A DNA stretch of 64,000 nucleotides from Granulicella sp. (GTDB lineage: Bacteria; Acidobacteriota; Terriglobia; Terriglobales; Acidobacteriaceae). Numbering within the stretch: the stretch's first letter is position 1; each line of letters starts with the position of its first letter. The stretch covers positions 30,325 through 94,324 of the forward strand of contig PKWU01000037.1 in NCBI GenBank assembly GCA_003132145.1. Reading direction: 5' to 3'. The translations under genes and the position numbers were made by a program. The notes beneath the pieces were generated by a model. The model did not search any database. It was not told where the DNA came from and saw nothing but the letters and a program-made list of their open reading frames with translations. Shown piece after piece: positions 32,788 to 40,671 of the stretch.

Positions 32788-34299
32788 ATGAGTGAACCAG
32801 CAACGAGCGATCCATCGACGAGCAACCCAGTAATTATCCAAGGTGGAATGGGCGCGGGCGTATCGAATTGGCGGCTGGCGCAGGCTGTTTCGCGTCTCGG
32901 CCAGCTTGGGTTGGTCTCCGGCACGGCGCTGGACCCGATCCTGGCGCGGCGGTTGCAGGATGGCGATCCGGGCGGCCACATGCGCCGCGGACTGGATGCG
33001 TTTCCCTTCCCTGCAATGGCGGAGCGCGTCTGGCAGAAGTACTTTATCGCCGGGGGCAAGGCCGAGCGCACGCCATATATCTCTGTTCCGCAACTGGAGA
33101 AAGACATCTCTCGCGAGCTGAACGAGTTGTGCATCGTGGCCAACTTCGTCGAGGTCTATCTGGCCCGCCAGGGACACTCGAATCCGGTGGGCATCAATTA
33201 TCTGGAAAAGATTCAGATGGCTCACCTGTCGTGCATCTATGGCGCGATGCTGGCCGGCGTTGGATACGTCATCATGGGCGCGGGGATTCCGCTGAAAATT
33301 CCCGGCGTGCTCGACCGCTACGTCAACCACGAGCCTGCGGAGTATGCAATCCATGTCCACGGCTCGCAGGAGGGCGACGACGTCACCATGCACTTCGACC
33401 CGCGCGAGTACATGGAGGTGGAGCTTGGCCCGCTGACGCGACCGAAGTTCCTGCCCATCGTTAGCTCCAACACGCTGGCCACGACCATGCTCAAGAAGGC
33501 GAACGGGCGCGTGGACGGGCTGGTGATCGAGACGCGCACGGCCGGCGGACACAACGCGCCGCCGCGTGGCAAGCCGGTATTCTCCGAGATCGGCGAGCCG
33601 GTCTATGGCGAGCGGGACACAATCGACATTGCAAAGCTGCGTGAACTGGGCGTGCCATTCTGGCTGGCTGGAGGCTATGGCAGCGCGCAGATGCTGCGCG
33701 AGGCGCTGGCGCAAGGGGCCGCGGGCGTGCAGGTTGGCACGGCGTTCGAGTTCACCAACGAGAGCGGCCTGCGCGCGGACTACAAGAAGGCATTGATGGC
33801 CAAGGCCATCGCCGGCCAGGCGCGCGTCTTCACCGATCCGCTGGCATCGCCCACGGGATTCCCGTTCAAGGTCGCCCAGTTGGAAGGAACCTGTTCGCAG
33901 GCTGAAGTCTTCGCCGCGAGGCCACGCATCTGCGATCTCAGCTTCCTGCGTGAGCCGTATCGGACCGCGGAGGGCGGCATCGGCTATCGTTGCGCCTCCG
34001 AGCCGGTCACCCTCTTTGTCGCCAAGGGCGGCAAAGTGGAAGATACCGTGGGCAGAAAGTGCGTCTGCAATGGACTGATGGCCAACATCGGCTATCAGCA
34101 GGTGCGCAACGGCAGGCGCGAGGAGTATGGCCTGATTACGGCGGGCGACGATCTCGTCACCATCGCACGCTTTCTGCAGCCGGGCCGTACCGAGTACAGC
34201 GCCGCCGATGTCATCTCGCAACTCCTGAGTGGATGCGACGAGCTACAGATTGTCGCGCAGCAGGTTCTCGATCCATGCGACGACGTCTGCTTCGTGTAA
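32788..34299 (+). CDS. Nitronate monooxygenase / PfaD-like flavin oxidoreductase
   Basis: 503 residues. A TIM-barrel flavoprotein: VIIQGGMGAGVSNWRLAQAVS (start of barrel), ETRTAGGHNAPPRG (active-site loop) and PFWLAGGYGSAQMLREALAQGAAGVQVGTAFEFTNES (FMN phosphate site). The C-terminal ~90 residues (GRKCVCNGLMANIGYQQVR...) are seen in longer PfaD-type enoyl reductases and in soil-bacterial nitronate monooxygenases. With no polyketide genes near, oxidation of alkyl nitronates or a trans-acting reductase role are both possible. Lone gene. Confidence 0.85.
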   Translation: MSEPATSDPSTSNPVIIQGGMGAGVSNWRLAQAVSRLGQLGLVSGTALDPILARRLQDGDPGGHMRRGLDAFPFPAMAERVWQKYFIAGGKAERTPYISVPQLEKDISRELNELCIVANFVEVYLARQGHSNPVGINYLEKIQMAHLSCIYGAMLAGVGYVIMGAGIPLKIPGVLDRYVNHEPAEYAIHVHGSQEGDDVTMHFDPREYMEVELGPLTRPKFLPIVSSNTLATTMLKKANGRVDGLVIETRTAGGHNAPPRGKPVFSEIGEPVYGERDTIDIAKLRELGVPFWLAGGYGSAQMLREALAQGAAGVQVGTAFEFTNESGLRADYKKALMAKAIAGQARVFTDPLASPTGFPFKVAQLEGTCSQAEVFAARPRICDLSFLREPYRTAEGGIGYRCASEPVTLFVAKGGKVEDTVGRKCVCNGLMANIGYQQVRNGRREEYGLITAGDDLVTIARFLQPGRTEYSAADVISQLLSGCDELQIVAQQVLDPCDDVCFV

Positions 34300-34305
34300 G
34301 CAAGG

Positions 34306-34575
34306 TCAACTCCGCCTCAGGCGATAGAAGAGCGTCAGGAATGTGACAGTGCCGCATGTGATGAGGCTCGCCGCCATTCCCAGGATCAGGGAGCGATCGT
34401 GCTGATAGCATCCATGCACGATCCCGATCCCCTGCAGCACACTGAACCCGCCGAAGGTGAGCAGCGAGACCCCCTCGCTGTTCTTCTTGCGCCAGAGCGC
34501 CAGCACCTGCGGCACAAACAGCAGTGCGTTGCACAGCAATCCCAATCCAAAGGCCACAGCGACAAATTGCTTCAT
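34306..34575 (-). CDS. PQ-loop small membrane protein (SemiSWEET-like)
   Basis: 89 residues with three membrane helices. Helix 1 ends in the PQ-loop motif FVPQVLALWRKKNSEGVSLLTF, as in SemiSWEET sugar carriers, which work as dimers of three-helix units. A sugar substrate is likely but not shown. It is convergent with the nitronate monooxygenase gene, with 6 bases between. Confidence 0.8.
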   Translation of the reverse strand: MKQFVAVAFGLGLLCNALLFVPQVLALWRKKNSEGVSLLTFGGFSVLQGIGIVHGCYQHDRSLILGMAASLITCGTVTFLTLFYRLRRS

Positions 34576-34815
34576 GCGTGACTTCTCCCAACTGCACGGA
34601 ATGTCTACCCTTCTATCCTCTCACTCCCCTCTCACTCCAGGTGCAGTTGAACCTTTCGCGCTTGCGCTGGTTGAAGGGATGGACCGGCTTCCACGAGAAC
34701 TCCCGCAACCGGTCTGTGGAATGGTGCCATCTGCGGAGGGAGCCTGCGTCGGCTCTCGCAGCCGGGCGGGCAAACGAACCGGCGGCTGGCAAAATGGGAC
34801 GTGTAACCTAATGGA

Positions 34816-35841
34816 ATGAGTGACGGGACAAGAGCTGCGCCGGGCGCGATGACTGGTTCAGGAGCGGCTGCCGTGCTACATGCTGAATCGCGTACACAGG
34901 GAAACAGCCCTGCGCTGTCGCTATGCGGAGTGCGCAAGGCCTTCGCGGATGTGATTGCAGTCAATGGACTCGACCTTGAGATGGCGCGGGCGGAGTGCTT
35001 CGGGCTGCTGGGGCCGAATGGCGCGGGAAAGACAACCACCATTGAGATATGCGAGGGGCTGACCGCTCCCGATGAGGGGCAAGTGGAGTTGCTTGGGCTG
35101 AACTGGCGCAACGGCGCAGGGGAACTGCGTCAACGCATCGGCGTGCAACTGCAGGAGACTCAGTTCCCGGAGAAGCTGACGGTGGAGGAGGTGCTGCGGC
35201 TCTTCCGCAGCTTCTTTCGGCGCGGGATTCCGGTGGAGGAATCAATCCAGTCGGCGCAATTGGAAGAGAAGCGCGGCGCGCGCGTGGGAACGCTCTCCGG
35301 CGGCCAACGGCAGCGGCTGGCCATGGCCTGCGCGCTGGTGGGCGATCCCGAACTGCTCTTCCTGGATGAGCCGACCACGGGGCTCGATCCGCAGGCGCGG
35401 CGTCACCTGTGGGACCTGGTGGATCGGCTGAAGCAGGCGGGGCGCACCATCATCCTGACAACGCACTACATGGAGGAGGCCGAAAGGCTGTGCGACCGCG
35501 TGGCCATCATGGACCATGGGCGGATCCTTGCGCTGGGAACTCCGCAACAATTGATTGCCTCCATCGGTGGCGAGCACATTGTCGAGTTCGCCATCACCGG
35601 CCACGAGAGTGGAGTCGGAGTGGCGGATGTGGCCCGGCTGTACGCGATTCCGGGTGTGCAGTCGCACCGCTCGGACGCGGGGCTGCATCAGTTGTCGGTG
35701 CGCGAGCTGCATACGGTGGTGCCGCGCATCTTTGCCGAACTGGACCGCCAGGGTCTGCACATGAGCGAGTTTCGCACCCACTCGGCGACGCTGGAGGACG
35801 TATTCGTCGGGCTGACGGGAAGGAACCTGCGCGATGAATAA
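34816..35841 (+). CDS. ABC-2 type exporter ATPase subunit
   Basis: 341 residues. Walker A GPNGAGKTTT (~residue 69), signature LSGGQRQRLAMACAL, Walker B LLFLDEPTTGLD and the switch His in LTTHYMEEAERL are all intact. The C-terminal extension (HIVEFAITGHES...LHTVVPRIF...TLEDVFVGLTGRNL) is typical of DrrA/CcmA-type ATPases. The first ~35 residues are extra. The last eight bases overlap the permease gene, so the two are coupled. Substrate unknown. Confidence 0.92.
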   Translation: MSDGTRAAPGAMTGSGAAAVLHAESRTQGNSPALSLCGVRKAFADVIAVNGLDLEMARAECFGLLGPNGAGKTTTIEICEGLTAPDEGQVELLGLNWRNGAGELRQRIGVQLQETQFPEKLTVEEVLRLFRSFFRRGIPVEESIQSAQLEEKRGARVGTLSGGQRQRLAMACALVGDPELLFLDEPTTGLDPQARRHLWDLVDRLKQAGRTIILTTHYMEEAERLCDRVAIMDHGRILALGTPQQLIASIGGEHIVEFAITGHESGVGVADVARLYAIPGVQSHRSDAGLHQLSVRELHTVVPRIFAELDRQGLHMSEFRTHSATLEDVFVGLTGRNLRDE

Positions 35842-36865
35842 ACTCCAGCGGAGCAGTCTTTATCAACTCTCCATCATGCGTTTCCGGCTGACTCTGCGCG
35901 AACCGGAGGCTATCTTCTGGGTCTTCGTCTTTCCCATTCTGCTGACGGTGGGGTTGGGGATTGCGTTCCGGAATCGTCCCGCGGATGTGCTCCAGGTGGG
36001 AGCGACCACATCGCAGTTGACGCGGGCACTGGCTGCGGATGAGGGGCTGACGGCAACCACCATGGACGAGCCATCCGGCACTCACGCCTTGGCGACGGGC
36101 AGTATTCTGCTGCTTGCCATCCAGCAGCCGGACGGCGTGGTCTACAAGTACGACGACAGCAATCCCGACGCGCGGACGGCCCGTCTGCTGGCCAACCGCG
36201 CCATCCAGACGGCGGCAGGACGGCGCGACGCGATCCACGCCGAGAACCAGCAGATCCATGAGCCGGGAGCGCGCTATATCGACTTTGTTGTGCCGGGGTT
36301 GCTGGGAATGAACCTGATGGGTTCGGCGATCTGGGGGATCGGCTTTTCGATTGTCGAGGCGAGGCAGAAGAAACTGCTCAAACGCATGGTGGCTTCGCCC
36401 ATGCCGCGCTGGCAGTTTCTGGCGTCGTACCTGATCTCGCGGCTGGCGATGCTGATACTCGAGGTCGCGGCGTTTCTGGGGTTTGCGCGACTGATGTTCG
36501 CAGTGCCGTTTCGCGGGTCGCTGTGGCAACTGGCATTGCTCTGCGTGCTGGCTTCGCTCGCGTTCTCCGCGTTGGGGCTGTTGGTCTCTTCGCGGGCCAG
36601 AACCATGGAGGCCGCGTCAGGACTGATGAACCTGGTCATGCTTCCGATGTGGATCTTGTCCGGCGTCTTCTTCTCGGCGTCGCGCTTCCCGGCGGTGATT
36701 CAGCCCATAGTTCGCGCGTTGCCGCTGACGGCAGCCATCGATGCCCTGCGCGGAAACATGCTTCAGGGAATGAACCTGGGACAGATGATTGCCCCCATCG
36801 CAATCCTGCTCGCATGGGTGGCTGTGCCGTTTGCCGTATCGCTGCGCATCTTCCGATGGAGATAA
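35834..36865 (+). CDS. ABC-2 type exporter permease
   Basis: 343 residues. One N-terminal helix (~25-45), a ~120-residue extracytoplasmic domain and five C-terminal helices, with the ABC-2 signature region MLPMWILSGVFFSASRFPAVIQPIVRALPLTAAIDALRG. The layout is that of the YhgE/DrrB-like ABC-2 permeases with a large loop. Works with the preceding ATPase as an exporter of lipid, drug or glycan. Confidence 0.9.
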   Translation: MNKLQRSSLYQLSIMRFRLTLREPEAIFWVFVFPILLTVGLGIAFRNRPADVLQVGATTSQLTRALAADEGLTATTMDEPSGTHALATGSILLLAIQQPDGVVYKYDDSNPDARTARLLANRAIQTAAGRRDAIHAENQQIHEPGARYIDFVVPGLLGMNLMGSAIWGIGFSIVEARQKKLLKRMVASPMPRWQFLASYLISRLAMLILEVAAFLGFARLMFAVPFRGSLWQLALLCVLASLAFSALGLLVSSRARTMEAASGLMNLVMLPMWILSGVFFSASRFPAVIQPIVRALPLTAAIDALRGNMLQGMNLGQMIAPIAILLAWVAVPFAVSLRIFRWR

Positions 36866-36915
36866 ATGTGTCACTCTCACCTGCGTGCTGATGCGTTCCA
36901 TCTCCACTCTCTAGC

Positions 36916-37758
36916 CTACGGAATGCGCGCGGCGAGTTTTAAGGCTTGCGTTGCGGCTTCCTGCGCTGTGGGCAGGTTTGCATATCCTCCAATAGTTTTT
37001 CCCTTGCGAAAGATGCAGATTCCGTCCAGGTACTGCGCCTTGGCCTGAAACGCCTCGTCGCCAACCTTTGCGTCGGATGCGCCATCGAACCGCGCGCGCA
37101 GCTCCTTCAGCACCGCGGCGGCGGACTCAGCCGAGTTCTCCAGCACGATGAATGCCTGCCCCTGCTTGTACTTCGCCACATAGCCGCGCTTGAGCTGCTT
37201 CAGCCCAAGCACACTCTCGGGAACCAGTCCGGATGAGGTGAGGTTCTCTTGCGGAAACCACGCCAACGCCTCCGGTGGTGTCTCTCGCCCTTCGATGCGC
37301 TGCACCATCTTGTCGACAAGGGCCTGTAGCTCGGCAGTGTGAACGATGTTAGGATCGGCGGAGTTTACTACGATCTCCACGTAATACTTGCCCTTGGCGA
37401 AGGCGGCGCTCTGCGCTTGCACCTGCCCGCCCATCCCGATCTTTGCGACGGGCAGCCGGGGATCGCGGTTGGTGGCGAAGAGGCCGTACGCCGCGTCGGC
37501 GTCGTTCATCTCGGAGACGTCGATGGTCAGCGTGTTGTCGCCCGACTTGCAGTTGAGCGACTTCATGCCTGCGAAGCCGTAGATGAGGTAGCCTTCGGCG
37601 CCGCCGTCCTTGTAGTCGTAGAGGTTGTCCTCTGTGTACGAATGGACTGCCTCAGCCTGCGTCCATCCGGGCGCGAGCTGGCAACTGAGATAGTCCTGCG
37701 CGCGCGCCATCCCCGCCGTCAGCAGGATGGGCACCAGCGTCAGATGCGCAATCCTCAT
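36916..37758 (-). CDS. Exported DUF6599-like protein
   Basis: 280 residues. Signal peptide ~1-21 (MRIAHLTLVPILLTAGMARAQ), then a mixed alpha/beta protein (WTQAEAVHSYTEDNLYDYKDGGAEGYLIYGF; YAKGKYYVEIV-like segments), matching proteins annotated DUF6599 that accompany Fe-S oxidoreductases in acidobacteria. Function unknown. Its ATG overlaps the stop of the aldo/keto reductase gene upstream by four bases, so both are one operon and probably act in the same envelope process. Confidence 0.82.
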   Translation of the reverse strand: MRIAHLTLVPILLTAGMARAQDYLSCQLAPGWTQAEAVHSYTEDNLYDYKDGGAEGYLIYGFAGMKSLNCKSGDNTLTIDVSEMNDADAAYGLFATNRDPRLPVAKIGMGGQVQAQSAAFAKGKYYVEIVVNSADPNIVHTAELQALVDKMVQRIEGRETPPEALAWFPQENLTSSGLVPESVLGLKQLKRGYVAKYKQGQAFIVLENSAESAAAVLKELRARFDGASDAKVGDEAFQAKAQYLDGICIFRKGKTIGGYANLPTAQEAATQALKLAARIP

Positions 37759-38921
37759 GCAAACAGCTCCTGGGCACGCGCCATGCGGCGAGACACATGC
37801 ACGCCGAAGGGACACTTCACCGTGCATTCGACGCAGTCTCCGCAGCGCGCGGAGATCTGCTCGCTGGTCAACTGTAAAAATCTCTCCCGCCCCAGCGCGA
37901 ACTCGCCATATCCGTCGGCGTAGGTGAGGAAGCGCAGCACATCGGCCACCGGCAGGCCCTGTGCGCAGGTGCCTTCGCACTTGCCGCACATGCGGCAGTA
38001 GAGCGGCTGGATCAGCTCCAGATGCGCGGCCAGCAGTTTGTGGTCGTCCGCGGAAAGTGGACTCGCCATGGCCTTCACGTTCTCATCCAACTGGTCCATG
38101 TCCGTCATGCTGGGAACAGTGGTCGCAACGCTGGGATGATTGGCGACCCACTTCAGCGCCGCCAGCATGGCGCCTTGCTGCGCCAACTTCTGGTTGCGCG
38201 ATCCGCCGGCCATCACCTTCATCGCCACCACGCCCATGCCGGCCTTGGCGGCCGCATCGATGGCCTGCTCCACGGCCGGGTCCATGCTGAAGTTGAAGGC
38301 CGACAGCACAACGTCGAAGACGCCCTTCTGCACCATCCAGGGAATCAGTTGCTGCTGGTTGCTGTGCGTGCTGACGCCTACAAAACGCGCCTTGCCCTGT
38401 TGCTTGGCGAGCTGCAGCGCTTCGATCATGTCGTCGTGAATATCGTCCGGGCTGCTCTTGCCGTGGAGATACCATACGTCGATGTAATCCGTCTTCAGCT
38501 CGCTGAGGCTGGTGTCGAGTTCGGCCAACTGTCGCGCCTTGTCGCGCGCCTCCGTCTTGGTGGAGAGGACGACCTGCTTGCGCTTGCCGGCCAGCGCCGC
38601 GCCCACCATGCGTTCGTTGTTGCCGTTCTGATAGCTGCGCGCGGTGTCGAAGTAGGTGATGCCAAGATCGACCGCGCGCGTTACCACGCTGGGGTCCGAG
38701 GTAATCATGCACCCCATTCCCACCGAGGTCACCTTCAGACCGGTCTTGCCCAGGGTCTTGTAGCTGAGTTTGACGGGAGAGCTTTCCCTCCCAGCGGAAG
38801 CTGCGTTCCCCGCGTGTGATTGCGCGGAGAGATTCAAGATTCCCAGGCTGGAACCCGCACCGACGACAGGAAGAATCAGTCCGGCAGATAGAAAATCGCG
38901 GCGAGACGTTTTTGACTTCAT
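37755..38921 (-). CDS. Tat-exported aldo/keto reductase with C-terminal 2x[4Fe-4S] domain
   Basis: 388 residues. A Tat signal (SKTSRRDFLSAGLILPVVGAGSS) comes first. The aldo/keto reductase barrel follows (GKTGLKVTSVGMGCM, DTARSYQNGN with catalytic Tyr, STKTEARD with Lys, YIDVWYLHGKS with His). Near the end, CRMCGKCEGTC and CGDCVECTVKCPFG are two four-cysteine ferredoxin sets. Tat export fits a protein that carries cofactors before transport. It probably couples an aldehyde or ketone to periplasmic electron carriers. ATG 38921 has GGAGGG seven bases upstream. Confidence 0.9.
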   Translation of the reverse strand: MKSKTSRRDFLSAGLILPVVGAGSSLGILNLSAQSHAGNAASAGRESSPVKLSYKTLGKTGLKVTSVGMGCMITSDPSVVTRAVDLGITYFDTARSYQNGNNERMVGAALAGKRKQVVLSTKTEARDKARQLAELDTSLSELKTDYIDVWYLHGKSSPDDIHDDMIEALQLAKQQGKARFVGVSTHSNQQQLIPWMVQKGVFDVVLSAFNFSMDPAVEQAIDAAAKAGMGVVAMKVMAGGSRNQKLAQQGAMLAALKWVANHPSVATTVPSMTDMDQLDENVKAMASPLSADDHKLLAAHLELIQPLYCRMCGKCEGTCAQGLPVADVLRFLTYADGYGEFALGRERFLQLTSEQISARCGDCVECTVKCPFGVHVSRRMARAQELFA

Positions 38922-39035
38922 GAAAGGACCCTCCATTCACAGCCCGTATTCATATAATGCGCATTCTCCGCACAGGGATGTGACCTGTATCACGGATTCA
39001 GAGGCGAACCAGCTTCGCTTGCGAATGAGAGTTTC

Positions 39036-39090
39036 CGTTTGTTCGTCGTTTGTTCGTCATTTGCTCGCTGTTTATTCTCTATTTGTTCGC
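39036..39090. repeat. 11-bp tandem repeat (5 units)
   Basis: Five 11-base units: cgtttgttcgt twice, then catttgctcgc, tgtttattctc and tatttgttcgc, with decay from left to right. A C-rich tract (39097-39120) follows. The array lies in a 715-bp gene-free stretch. Confidence 0.75.
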
Positions 39091-39176
39091 TTTCGCCCAC
39101 CCCTCCCCCCATCCCCCCTTTCGGGTGAATTTCGTCCAAGTGGAATGGAATCTAGTGATTGCGGGGTGTGCTGGAC

Positions 39177-39495
39177 GCCAAAGTATTCATTGCAGAGACT
39201 TTACAGGTAAAGTATTAGAAACATTCGGGTTAGAGGTGGAAATTGGGCTTCAGCGGTTTGAATTTGTAAAGTATTCATCTATTTGACTTTCTGATAATGC
39301 GTTGATTCGGAACAGTTTGCGGTGGTGCGTTAAATGCGAAGACCCGGCTGATTGGCCAAGTCTGTTTGTTTGCTACTGCTTTAATTATACGCCGTGGAGC
39401 ATAACTACTATGCCAACTATTTTTCTGATGGATGTGATTGATGGGGTGGGAGTTATGGGGATTCTGGGGCTTCGAGGGGCTTGACAAGGCTATTT
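39177..39495 (+). repeat. Modular intergenic element with 29-bp repeats, hairpin and RBS-ATG box, copy A
   Basis: Four 29-bp units (39177, 39206, 39235, 39264) share the core taaagtatt (units 1, 2 and 4 clearest). 81 bases after unit 4 starts a 53-bp box (39373-39425) beginning ctactgctttaattatac and ending ggag...actactATGCCAACTAT. A hairpin (agac..ggc/gcc..gtct, 39340-39363) precedes the box, and cgaggggcttgaca lies 100 bases after the box start. All of these parts recur at the same spacing at 60263-60494. The possible peptide from the box ATG is only 24 codons. The surrounding 38922-39636 holds no gene I can support. Confidence 0.8.
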
Positions 39496-39636
39496 GCTGG
39501 GGTTTTTGCGGAGTGCCGAGGCGTTTTTTTGTTAGAGCGGTGAGCTTTGAGCTGTGGGCTATGAACGGGGGACCTGGGGGAGAAAGGGGCGGATCAATCG
39601 CGGCGCAGGGAGGCGGATGTGCGCCCCAAAAGTCAA

Positions 39637-40443
39637 TCACACAATCTTCGTGATGGTATCAATGACCAACTCAACCTCCGTGAAGATAGCCTCCAGCAGC
39701 GGACGGTAGGCAGTTCTATCGGCGTCGAAAGCAGTGTTTCCTTGACGCGGTTTATGTGGAAGGGAAATGTGCAATCCGATTTTGCTTTCTTTATCAAGTT
39801 TGATGCTGGGGTGAGGCGAAGGCAATTCGAAGAGAAACACTATTCTCCCGTCGTCGAGGTGCCCCTTGTAGACATCAAACGTTGCCTTCTCTCGCGCAGG
39901 ACTCTCGCCTACGAACTTTATGTCGTACGACCCAAATGTGGTCATCATTAAAGCGAGCAATTTATGCTTATTGCCGTTCGCCAACTCTCCCAGGATACCG
40001 AGGAGCGGCGGGAGTTCGGGGAGGGGACGGTTGATGGGCTGGAAACTCCGAACGGCATCGCGTACCACATTAGGAACACTGCACAACCTTTGCTTGGCGT
40101 CCTTCTCGAACCGGTCCAGATCATCCCTAATGATGAAGGCGGCGAGATGACTGCTTTCGGGTTTGGGACTGGTGGGAAGTTGAGCGATTCCATAGATGAG
40201 ATGATCCAAGGAGTCTCGCAGGTTCGTGACACAATCCCCAACCATGAGGCTCCAACGCTCGAAGTCGGGCTTCTCTCCACTGATATGGAGAGTCATCCAA
40301 AATTTGGTGAACTTTTCGTTTTGGTGGGATGCGAGACGGTAAGGGTTTGTGTTCAGCCATGCAGTGATTTCCGTGCTTACGGCATCGAAGTGACGGTGCG
40401 CCCAAGCTAGTTTCGCCCGAGTTCCTGTAAGGTCTAGCGGCAT
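39637..40443 (-). CDS. Hypothetical protein, no family recognised
   Basis: 268 residues. Mostly helical and soluble, with a middle segment WSLMVGDCVTNLRDSLDHLIYGIAQ and LGELANGNKHKLLALMM that suggests a four-helix bundle, as in HEPN-like or uncharacterised phage/defence-adjacent proteins (weak inference). Base composition is more AT-rich than the core genes, and an intergenic repeat element follows its 3' end. The start at 40443 is the only ATG near the family-unlike N-terminus. A foreign origin is likely. Confidence 0.7.
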   Translation of the reverse strand: MPLDLTGTRAKLAWAHRHFDAVSTEITAWLNTNPYRLASHQNEKFTKFWMTLHISGEKPDFERWSLMVGDCVTNLRDSLDHLIYGIAQLPTSPKPESSHLAAFIIRDDLDRFEKDAKQRLCSVPNVVRDAVRSFQPINRPLPELPPLLGILGELANGNKHKLLALMMTTFGSYDIKFVGESPAREKATFDVYKGHLDDGRIVFLFELPSPHPSIKLDKESKIGLHISLPHKPRQGNTAFDADRTAYRPLLEAIFTEVELVIDTITKIV

Positions 40444-40555
40444 CCCCCATCATAAATCGGAGTGAATCTGGTCGTGTCGTGGTTCCCTCCACTTACCGCC
40501 ATTTCTCGCCATATCCCGCGAGTCAGTCAAGTATGTTATTACCATTGCTATCTGA

Positions 40556-40585
40556 TTGATACCAATAATATTGGTGGCATACTCT
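40556..40585 (+). promoter_or_regulatory. Putative promoter with dyad operator upstream of the AmmeMemoRadiSam operon
   Basis: A perfect 7-bp dyad accaata-a-tattggt lies at 40561-40575. It sits between a TTGATA (40556-40561) and a weak TACTCT (40580-40585) with 18-bp spacing, so it could be an operator placed between -35 and -10. It is 97 bp before the DUF362 start. Sequence evidence only. Confidence 0.4.
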
Positions 40586-40671
40586 CTGCATCTCTGTATG
40601 GGCAGGAGTTGCGTTCGATGCTTCCGCAGACCGATTCTAATAGAGGGGTGTACCCTCAGCGGAGAAGCGCT

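Noticed and set aside
32746-34221. 491-codon minus-strand frame opposite the nitronate monooxygenase gene
   Set aside because: The plus-strand gene has clear flavoprotein motifs; the antisense frame has none.
39177-39292. 29-bp periodic units as a CRISPR array
   Set aside because: Units are contiguous without spacers and too divergent; no cas genes.
39302-39484. Short open frame ending MPTIFLMDVIDGVG and its partner 60208-60432 ending MPTIFNI
   Set aside because: Similarity covers both strands equally and frames diverge after the shared box, so it is nucleotide-level conservation and not a conserved protein.
39530-39545. Third copy of the stop-codon element (gttagagcgg)
   Set aside because: Only the eight-base end is present; no opposite arm or central hairpin follows.
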